A stretch of DNA of 12,336 nucleotides from Caldora sp. SIO3E6 (GTDB lineage: Bacteria > Cyanobacteriota > Cyanobacteriia > Cyanobacteriales > Coleofasciculaceae). The translations under genes were made by a program, and so were the position numbers. How positions within the stretch are numbered: position 1 is the stretch's first letter; each line of letters starts with the position of its first letter. Location: contig JAAHHL010000015.1 in the NCBI GenBank assembly GCA_010672185.1, forward strand, positions 1 to 12,336, read 5' to 3'. The notes under the pieces were generated by a model that saw only the letters and a program-made list of their open reading frames with translations, did not search any database and was not told where the DNA came from. Of this stretch, positions 6,313 through 11,641 are shown in pieces.

Positions 6313-6906
6313 TTACCCCTTACCTGCATTGAGAATTTGTGCAGCTGTTAGATTTAGATTGGGGAAAGTGGGAGAAGCGATCGCCATTTGCTCAGTGAAG
6401 CGCTGTTCTTGGTAAGTTTGACATTGGAGGGTCAGTACTACAACCACTTGACGGTGTGGATCAATTAACCAATACTCGGCAATACCTCTTGCTGCATACT
6501 CCCGGCGCTTCTCAACATAATCTCGATCATAGTTCTTATCCCCTGGTTCACCAGGAGATACAACTTCTATCACTAGCGCTGGAGAAGGCATATCGACATC
6601 AAGCAAGGCTTGTTTAAGTCCTTCGATGGCTTGAACTGATTCATGAGAATGCACGATTAGATCAGGATCGCGAGCGGTAACTTCGCGACTGCTGACAGCA
6701 ATCTTTTGTTTGATGCCTAAGCGATAGTAGGGAATTCCCAACTGGAGGAAAGTTGCTACGAGGAACATCGCAATCTGAGTATTAAGCGTACTTTCAGCAC
6801 CCATCTCGACTAATACTCCATCAACCAGTTCATAGCGAGTATCAGTCCCATCATCATAGTTTAAGTACTCCTCAATGGTCATTCGTCGATTGGTTGCGAT
6901 TGTCAT
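6313..6906 (-). CDS. Uma2 family endonuclease (DUF820), copy 1
   Basis: 197 residues, the usual size. Uma2 proteins have a PD-(D/E)XK nuclease-like fold and are strongly expanded in cyanobacteria; their biological role is not settled. Motifs seen: MTIEEYLNYDDG near the N-terminus, Glu26 in YELVDG, Asp82 in DPDLIV, Glu114 in LVIEVVSP, Lys133 in YVEKRREYAARG, and the C-terminal signature GIAEYWLIDP (141-150). All residues expected for the active site are present. ATG 6904-6906 is preceded immediately by AAGG, too close for a good ribosome binding site; tandem heptamers begin 6 bp further upstream, so native upstream control sequence may be displaced. It is a tandem paralogue of the next gene (114 bp apart). 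Confidence 0.88.
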   Translation of the reverse strand: MTIATNRRMTIEEYLNYDDGTDTRYELVDGVLVEMGAESTLNTQIAMFLVATFLQLGIPYYRLGIKQKIAVSSREVTARDPDLIVHSHESVQAIEGLKQALLDVDMPSPALVIEVVSPGEPGDKNYDRDYVEKRREYAARGIAEYWLIDPHRQVVVVLTLQCQTYQEQRFTEQMAIASPTFPNLNLTAAQILNAGKG

Positions 6907-6911
6907 CCTTA

Positions 6912-6983
6912 GGTATGAGGTGTTAGGTGTTAGGTGTTAGGTGTTAGGTGTTAGGTGTTAGGTGTTAGGTGTTAGGTGTTAGG
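6912..6983. repeat. Heptanucleotide tandem repeat GGTGTTA x9
   Basis: Nine perfect consecutive GGTGTTA units (6919-6981) are preceded by a degenerate unit GGTATGA (6912-6918) and followed by a partial GGT. The array fills most of the 114 bp between the two Uma2 genes and starts 6 bp upstream of the copy 1 start codon. Perfect heptamer arrays of this kind are the STRR class known from heterocyst-forming cyanobacteria. The perfect units suggest recent expansion. Confidence 0.95.
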
Positions 6984-7020
6984 TTGAATAAATACTAACC
7001 TAAAATAAAACTTTTTCCCT

Positions 7021-7614
7021 TTACCCCTTCCCCGCATTGAGAATTTGTGCAGCTGTTAGATTTAGATTGGGGAAAGTGGGAGAAGCGATCGCATTGGTTC
7101 CAGTGAAACGCTGCTCTTGGTAAGATTGCCCTTGGAGGGTCATAACTAATACTACTTGACGGTGCGGATCAATTAACCAATATTCGGCAATACCTCTTGC
7201 TGCATACTCCCAGCGCTTCTCAATGTAGTCTCTATCGTAGTTATCCTCACCCGGTTTCCCTGGTGAAACTACTTCTACAATTAGCATAGGAGTTGGGTGT
7301 CCTAACTTGACAATAGCTTGAGGTGCATCATCAATCGCCATGGCTGATGCTTCGGAGTGAATCATCAAATCAGGTTCGCGAGCATTGATTACCGTACTTT
7401 TGACAGCAATCTTTTGCTTGATGCCAAGACGATAAGCAGGAATATTTAACTGAGCAAAACACAAGAGGAGAAAAACTGCGATTTGAGTATTAATTGTACT
7501 TTCAGCACCCATTTCAACTAATACTCCATTAACCAGTTCGTAGTGGGTATCAGTCCCGTCATCATAGTTCAGGTACTCCTCAAGGGTCATTCGTCGATTG
7601 GCTGCGATCGCCAT
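7021..7614 (-). CDS. Uma2 family endonuclease (DUF820), copy 2
   Basis: 197 residues, same length and same motif positions as copy 1: Glu26, Asp82 (in REPDLMI), Glu114 (LIVEVVSP), Lys133 and YWLIDP (145-150). The two proteins are near identical at residues 1-48 and from about 115 on, but clearly different between about 49 and 110, a mosaic pattern. ATG 7612-7614 has GAGG eight bases upstream (AGAGGATTGACAG), a good ribosome binding site. A perfect inverted repeat with a TATAAT in each arm lies just upstream. Copy 2 could share a transcript with copy 1 across the heptamer array. Confidence 0.88.
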   Translation of the reverse strand: MAIAANRRMTLEEYLNYDDGTDTHYELVNGVLVEMGAESTINTQIAVFLLLCFAQLNIPAYRLGIKQKIAVKSTVINAREPDLMIHSEASAMAIDDAPQAIVKLGHPTPMLIVEVVSPGKPGEDNYDRDYIEKRWEYAARGIAEYWLIDPHRQVVLVMTLQGQSYQEQRFTGTNAIASPTFPNLNLTAAQILNAGKG

Positions 7615-7625
7615 CTGTCAATCCT

Positions 7626-7655
7626 CTATTATAGCGTGTATACTTGCTATAATAG
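7626..7655. promoter_or_regulatory. Perfect 10-bp inverted repeat with TATAAT in both arms
   Basis: CTATTATAGC (7626-7635) and GCTATAATAG (7646-7655) around a 10-base spacer. On the minus strand a consensus -10 TATAAT lies at 7628-7633, about 14 bp upstream of the Uma2 copy 2 start, which would give a very short leader. No good -35 is found 17 bp further up. An operator overlapping the promoter, or a hairpin, is equally possible. Confidence 0.45.
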
Positions 7656-7790
7656 CGAACGCAGTGTCTCTTCCTGAAGCGGATTTTTTGCCCGTATTGT
7701 TCATCCTGAAGAAGGTTACTTTCCTCATCTTTATTCATAAATCACCTGAGCTGTCTTCAGAATTTTATTGCATTGCCCTAGACCTAGACT

Positions 7791-8384
7791 TTAAACTACT
7801 AGCTGCGCCACTGTGGTTACTGTAACTACTTCCGGTTCTTGTTGAACAGTCTCAATTTTCCAGCCTAACTTAGCATTCCAGTCATTGATCATAGTTAACA
7901 GACCTAATCCAGAAGCATAGGAGTTTTCATCTTCAGCATTTTTTTCTAATTGGCGAATAAATAACTCTTCAGGGTCTGAATTAGTTAACTCGTGAATGAA
8001 AGCTTGAAACTTATCTAAGGTTGGAGGACTGACACTGTTAGTTGCTTGGAGTAAGACTGTTAGTACAGTAGTATCCTCCAGCAAGTAAATGCCAAGCTTG
8101 ATGGGATGCGATGAAGTTTGATCATGGAACTTCATCGAATTCTCTAACAACTCATTGGCAATATAACTTACTCCGCTTTTGAGCTCTGCTTGTTTCTCCT
8201 GAGAGCTAGATTCCTCTCCATTGATAGGAAAGAAAGTCGTCAAATAATCAGCGATAAAATCAGCTGATAAACCATTGTTTCGCCAGCGCTGTTGAATTGG
8301 AATAGATCTAGGTGAAAAGCCAAGGAGTAAAAATTCGTGATCGTTAGGCAGTTTTTCCCTATATTCCCCAAAGATCTGGGTCAT
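7791..8384 (-). CDS. GHKL-type ATP-binding protein, SiaB/DUF6272-like
   Basis: 197 residues from ATG 8382-8384, chosen over the upstream GTG at 8400-8402 because GGAGG lies nine bases before the ATG, inside the extra codons. Motifs: an N-box SYIANELLENSMKF (residues 73-86, Glu78 and Asn82 for Mg-ATP binding) and a G-box ASGLGLLTMIND (157-168), in the order of the histidine kinase/anti-sigma ATPase fold. There is no His-phosphorylation domain and no membrane segment. By family knowledge this resembles the SiaB-like (DUF6272) proteins that phosphorylate STAS-type partner proteins; the partner is not in this window. No gene continues the operon downstream on this strand before Uma2 copy 2 (176 bp). 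Family membership is from motif reading, hence moderate confidence. Confidence 0.7.
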   Translation of the reverse strand: MTQIFGEYREKLPNDHEFLLLGFSPRSIPIQQRWRNNGLSADFIADYLTTFFPINGEESSSQEKQAELKSGVSYIANELLENSMKFHDQTSSHPIKLGIYLLEDTTVLTVLLQATNSVSPPTLDKFQAFIHELTNSDPEELFIRQLEKNAEDENSYASGLGLLTMINDWNAKLGWKIETVQQEPEVVTVTTVAQLVV

Positions 8385-8682
8385 TACAACAAGCCTCCAC
8401 ACTGGAAACTCAGTCGAAGAAGCCCTGAAGGGAAAGCGACTTGCAACTTTAGTCGCCTACAGTCAGAAAAACCTATATCCATACCCATCCTTTTGGTGAA
8501 TTTTTTGATAATATTTATGACTAATTCCTTGAAGTTGCTTACAGTTAATACATCCACTCAAGCTACCTCATGCTATCTAAAAGAGTAGTAAAGTGATATT
8601 ATCATATACTTTGTTAGCCTAGCTTCTGCTTGCAGTGCTTCCTTATTGCAACTAATGTGTAAGTATTCTACCGAAGTTGATA
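8385..8682. other. Gene-free stretch with one small hairpin
   Basis: About 300 bp upstream of the ATP-binding protein gene, AT-rich at its right half. GCGACT (8436-8441) and AGTCGC (8451-8456) form a 6-bp perfect stem with a 9-base loop, on the leader side of that gene. No credible gene or clear promoter was recognised. The region also holds the ancestral 3' flank of rsmH next to 8683-8700. Confidence 0.5.
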
Positions 8683-8700
8683 TTAATTTTTGGTTGTAGA

Positions 8701-8818
8701 GGGTGAGCGAAATTTTGCGTGGGATTTCCATTCTCCGCGTCCCTGCGTCTCCGCGTCTCCGCGTCTCCGCGTCTCCGCGTCTACTGACTCGTTTCCCCAC
8801 TCCTTTTTTCGCTCACCC
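8701..8818. mobile_element. 118-bp MITE-like element with 12-bp TIRs and 9-bp target duplication
   Basis: Perfect terminal inverted repeats GGGTGAGCGAAA (8701-8712) and TTTCGCTCACCC (8807-8818); a second matching block GTGGG/CCCAC lies six bases further in on both sides. Direct repeats GGTTGTAGA flank it exactly (8692-8700 and 8819-8827), the signature of a transposition target duplication. The inside holds six GCGTCTCC-type octamers (8737-8784) and no coding capacity. It sits in the last codons of rsmH and now supplies that gene's stop codon. A transposase in trans would be needed; its family cannot be told from the ends alone. Confidence 0.85.
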
Positions 8819-9712
8819 GGTTGTAGAGCCAATTTTCTGGGCAAATCTCAGCTTGGCAGAGCGTGAACGGCGGTTTTGTTCTAGTTCTTCGGTTTGCGGC
8901 GTTACTGGCTTTTTTGTCAGCACTTGTAACAGGGGTGAGTCTCGCAAACTATGTTTGATGAGGCGGTCTTCTAGGCTATGAAAGCTAATAATACCAATTC
9001 TGCCTCCTGGTTTGAGCCAATGGGGTGCTTGATTGAGGAAAATTTCTAGAGACTCCATCTCCTGATTAACAACTATTCGTAGAGCTTGGAAAACACGGGT
9101 GGCTGGATGAATCCTACCATAGCGGTACTTACGAGGAACACAAGAAGCGATCGCGTCTGCTAGTTCTTTGGTGGTTTGTAAGGGACGTTGCTCCACAATC
9201 CGCCGTGCAATCCGCCGCGATAATCGTTCTTCTCCATACTGGTAAAAAGCATCTGCTAATTGTACTTCATCCCAGTGATTAATGATATCTGCTGCGGTGA
9301 GGGACTGGCGCTGATCCATCCGCATATCTAATTTAGCAGAGTGACGAAAACTAAAGCCTCTTTCTGGTAAGTCTAGTTGAGCAGAACTAACCCCCAAATC
9401 GGCGACTATGCCATCAAATAAAACCTCCCCTGGCTGATATTGGGCAAAATTACCATGCCAGAATTGCACAGCATCGCCATAGGGTGTTAATTTGGCTTTG
9501 GCAGCTGCGATCGCTTCTATATCCTGGTCAATGGCTGTTACCTGAATATCCGGTGCTGCGGCTAGAATTAACTGGCTGTGTCCCCCTCCACCCACCGTAG
9601 CATCCAGGTAATGTCCATAAGGACGGATATTTAAGTATTCCACTAATTCCTGACTCAAAACCGGCAGATGTACAAATGCCGATTTCTTGATCTCCTCAGC
9701 TTCAGTTTCCAT
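8813..9712 (-). CDS. rsmH: 16S rRNA (cytosine1402-N4)-methyltransferase, C-terminus altered by a MITE
   Basis: 299 residues from ATG 9710-9712. RsmH (formerly MraW) methylates N4 of C1402 in the decoding centre of 16S rRNA using SAM. Motifs: HLPVLSQELVEYL near the N-terminus, SAM loop DATVGGGGHS (37-46), ADLGVSSAQLD, ERGFSFR, MRMDQRQSLTAADIIN, RIHPATRVFQALRIVVN, and GGRIGIISFHSLEDRLIK. The frame extends to a TTG at 9761-9763, but the family begins near the ATG and the TTG overlaps a possible -35. The last residues read KIGSTTG, with TGA at 8813-8815 inside the MITE. Without the insertion the frame would continue STTKN and stop at TAA 8683-8685. The change is two residues to one, outside conserved motifs, so activity is probably kept. 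Confidence 0.94.
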   Translation of the reverse strand: METEAEEIKKSAFVHLPVLSQELVEYLNIRPYGHYLDATVGGGGHSQLILAAAPDIQVTAIDQDIEAIAAAKAKLTPYGDAVQFWHGNFAQYQPGEVLFDGIVADLGVSSAQLDLPERGFSFRHSAKLDMRMDQRQSLTAADIINHWDEVQLADAFYQYGEERLSRRIARRIVEQRPLQTTKELADAIASCVPRKYRYGRIHPATRVFQALRIVVNQEMESLEIFLNQAPHWLKPGGRIGIISFHSLEDRLIKHSLRDSPLLQVLTKKPVTPQTEELEQNRRSRSAKLRFAQKIGSTTG

Positions 9713-9735
9713 ATCACTAGATATAATCAAAATTA

Positions 9736-9763
9736 ATAGTAGATTGGGCAGAGTGCGTAACAA
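9736..9763 (-). promoter_or_regulatory. Possible sigma-70 type promoter for rsmH
   Basis: On the minus strand TTGTTA (9758-9763) and TACTAT (9736-9741) are separated by 16 bp and lie 24 bp upstream of the rsmH ATG. Match to consensus is partial (TTGxxA and TAxxxT kept). It is the only reasonable pair in the short gap to the amidotransferase gene. Confidence 0.35.
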
Positions 9764-9811
9764 TAGTTGTGGGATGAGAGAGCAAGCCTACCATTTGCCG
9801 CCAGCTTATTC

Positions 9812-10624
9812 CTAAGGTTGGAAAGGTTGCATTACTACATGCTTTGCCTTGATAGTCAGCACCGTCGATTCTGGTACTTCCTCCCAATCATCTGTCAAAG
9901 CCGTCAAAGGTTCAGAAACTACAACACGAGCATTTTCAGACAACTGCTTACACCAAGGATTCAATAACTGACAACTACGCCAACTTTTACTGTAATAGAG
10001 GCTGCGCGATCGCTGTACTGTAGAATAGCGAACAGCAATAAGGTGTTCTCCCTCAGTAATGCCAAGAGTCATCTGTACAGATGCACTCACTCCCATATCT
10101 TGGCTAACCTGTTCAATAAACCTGACCATTTGTTCTAATGCTGGCACCGGCTCGTTAGTTAGCCCAAAAGTCAATGCCAGATAGAACATAATTTCCGAGT
10201 CAGTAGTACCTTGAATGGCTGGATAGAGCTCAGGGGCAATCGCCAATACCAGCTCTCGCTTAATGCGCTGGAAATTATCAATCACACCGTTATGAACAAA
10301 TAACCACTTGCCATGTCGAAAAGGATGGCAGTTGGATTGCTGCACTGCTGTCTCAGTCGCCGCTCGAACATGAGCGAGAAACAACGGAGATGAGATTTGT
10401 GCAGCTAAGTCCCTCAAATTGCGATCGTTCCAAGCTGGTTGAATACTTCTATATATTCCTGGGGTAACTCTATTACCATACCATCCCACTCCAAACCCAT
10501 CACCATTAGTAGTAGTTACAGAAGTACGGGCAGCTAAGCTTTGATCTATCAAGGAGTGTTCTGGCTTGTAGATTAAGTCTTCCAAATAAATTGGGTTACC
10601 CAAATAAGCAAGCCATCGACACAT
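9812..10624 (-). CDS. Class II glutamine amidotransferase (EgtC-like)
   Basis: 270 residues from ATG 10622-10624, preceded by GGAG at eight bases; a longer frame (six codons) would bury the nucleophile. Class II (Ntn-type) glutaminases use an N-terminal Cys exposed after Met removal: here MCRWLAYLG, so Cys2. Other family motifs: GDGFGVGWYG (41-50), LFLAHVRAAT (81-90), NCHPF (98-102), LFVHNGVIDNF (108-118), GTTDSE. No synthase or sugar-isomerase domain follows, so it is a stand-alone glutaminase-fold protein, as in EgtC, which hydrolyses a gamma-glutamyl bond in ergothioneine synthesis. No egtB or egtD is in the window, so its substrate is open. It follows the ABC ATPase gene by 36 bp on the same strand and may be co-transcribed. 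Confidence 0.85.
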   Translation of the reverse strand: MCRWLAYLGNPIYLEDLIYKPEHSLIDQSLAARTSVTTTNGDGFGVGWYGNRVTPGIYRSIQPAWNDRNLRDLAAQISSPLFLAHVRAATETAVQQSNCHPFRHGKWLFVHNGVIDNFQRIKRELVLAIAPELYPAIQGTTDSEIMFYLALTFGLTNEPVPALEQMVRFIEQVSQDMGVSASVQMTLGITEGEHLIAVRYSTVQRSRSLYYSKSWRSCQLLNPWCKQLSENARVVVSEPLTALTDDWEEVPESTVLTIKAKHVVMQPFQP

Positions 10625-10660
10625 TAATTTTCTCCACTTCATTTAGTGAAAAGTAAAAAA

Positions 10661-11410
10661 TCAGGAATAGCTTTCCAGACAAGCCATAAAACGTTGTGCT
10701 TCCGGATGTTGCGATCGCTTAAATTCTTCTGGTGTCCCCAATGCTACCAATTCTCCCTCACTCATTAAACCAATTCTCGTAGCCAGGAGGAAGGCTTCTT
10801 GAATATCGTGGGTAACAAAAATGACTGTTTTACCAAGTTGTGTTTGTAAATAGCGAAACTGTTGTTGCAGTTCCAGACGGGTGATAGGATCAAGAGCACC
10901 AAAAGGTTCATCCATTAATAGTATAGGTGGGTCAGCTGCCAAAGCCCTAGCGACACCGACCCGTTGTTTTTGACCCCCAGAAAGTTGATGAGGATAGCGC
11001 GGGGCAAATAGATCTGGTTCCAAACCAACTAAATTTAATAATTCATTTACCCGCCCCTTAAGGGTATTAGGTTTCCACCCTTCTAGGGAAGGGACAAGTC
11101 CCACATTACGCTCAACGCTAAAATGGGGAAATAAGCCAATTTCCTGAATTACATAGCCAATGCGTCGCCGTAATTGAATAGCATTCCAGTCAGTTGTAGC
11201 ACGCCCTTGAACTAGGACTTGCCCTTCTGTCGGCATCAAAAGATGATTAATTAATTTTAAGGTAGTCGTTTTACCACTGCCACTACGCCCTAGTAATACC
11301 AACACTTCCCCTTTAGGGATGGTCAAATTTAGATTGGATAACAGGTTGCGCCTCTCTATTCTATAGATGACATCCTGAAATTGAACAGCAATCTCTTCTT
11401 CTGTGAACAT
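10661..11410 (-). CDS. ABC transporter ATP-binding protein, osmoprotectant (OpuCA/ProV-like) type
   Basis: 249 residues. Energises import of glycine betaine, choline or related compatible solutes in this subfamily; the permease and binding protein are not in the window. Walker A GRSGSGKTT (41-49), Q-loop Gln89 (YVIQEIGLFPHFSV), signature LSGGQKQRVGVARAL (143-157), Walker B ILLMDEPFGALDP (163-175), H-loop His201 (FVTHDIQEAF). The QEIGLFPHF stretch is typical of the betaine/osmoprotectant group. There is no C-terminal CBS pair as in full-length OpuA/ProV proteins. The ATG (11408-11410) directly follows the TAA of the oxidoreductase stump (TAAATG) and has no good ribosome binding site, which points to translational coupling with that upstream gene. 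The insertion upstream may therefore have weakened its expression. Confidence 0.88.
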   Translation of the reverse strand: MFTEEEIAVQFQDVIYRIERRNLLSNLNLTIPKGEVLVLLGRSGSGKTTTLKLINHLLMPTEGQVLVQGRATTDWNAIQLRRRIGYVIQEIGLFPHFSVERNVGLVPSLEGWKPNTLKGRVNELLNLVGLEPDLFAPRYPHQLSGGQKQRVGVARALAADPPILLMDEPFGALDPITRLELQQQFRYLQTQLGKTVIFVTHDIQEAFLLATRIGLMSEGELVALGTPEEFKRSQHPEAQRFMACLESYS

Positions 11411-11569
11411 TTAGTTGAAATTTCGTAAATCTTCATCTAAACTACGAGCGGCAATTGCCCCCTGAGCTACTGCTGTTGCCACACAGGGGTCTCTAGGATT
11501 GGTGACATCTCCCGCAGCATAGATATGGGGAATTGATGTACGTTGAAATTGATCTGTTGTGATATAGTT
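11411..11569 (-). pseudogene. FAD/NAD(P)-dependent oxidoreductase, C-terminal stump
   Basis: About 52 codons of host gene remain: ITTDQFQRTSIPHIYAAGDV, then NPRDPCVATAVAQGAIAARS and a short tail. The IPHIYAAGDV motif is the second FAD-binding signature of thioredoxin reductase-like and related pyridine nucleotide disulfide oxidoreductases, and A-QGAIAAR is the interface helix that follows. Upstream the frame runs straight into TnpB element sequence (an apparent start at 11630-11632 encodes only element DNA). The rest of the gene, if still present, would be on the far side of the element, outside the window. It was the gene directly upstream of the ABC ATPase. Confidence 0.8.
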
Positions 11570-11641
11570 GGTAAAAGTATAGTCAAATATAGACAGACTG
11601 AATTTCATTTCAGAAATTCCTTTCACTTTCACTTTGAGAGA
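11570..11641 (-). ncRNA. Putative omega-RNA scaffold / right end of TnpB element C
   Basis: The sequence from the tnpB stop to the right end, with its hairpin at 11600-11619, is kept almost unchanged in copy B even though the protein part there is lost. In this family it is the 3' part of the guide RNA scaffold, and the guide would be the oxidoreductase sequence from about 11569 downward. Transcription is inferred. Confidence 0.4.

Noticed and set aside
6912..6983. Possible CRISPR array
   Set aside because: Units are 7 bp with no spacers; it is a simple tandem repeat. The same holds for the octamer arrays at 4477-4530 and 8737-8784.
6005..7655. Defence island built from TnpB and Uma2 genes
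   Set aside because: The TnpB piece is a remnant and Uma2 proteins have no established defence role; nothing else nearby belongs to a known system.
7598..7825. Plus-strand frame of 75 codons between Uma2 copy 2 and the ATP-binding gene
   Set aside because: It begins inside the Uma2 start region, has no binding site, and runs antisense into the next gene.
9713..9763. TTG start giving rsmH 17 more residues
   Set aside because: The extra residues are hydrophobic and unlike the family N-terminus, and they overlap a plausible promoter.
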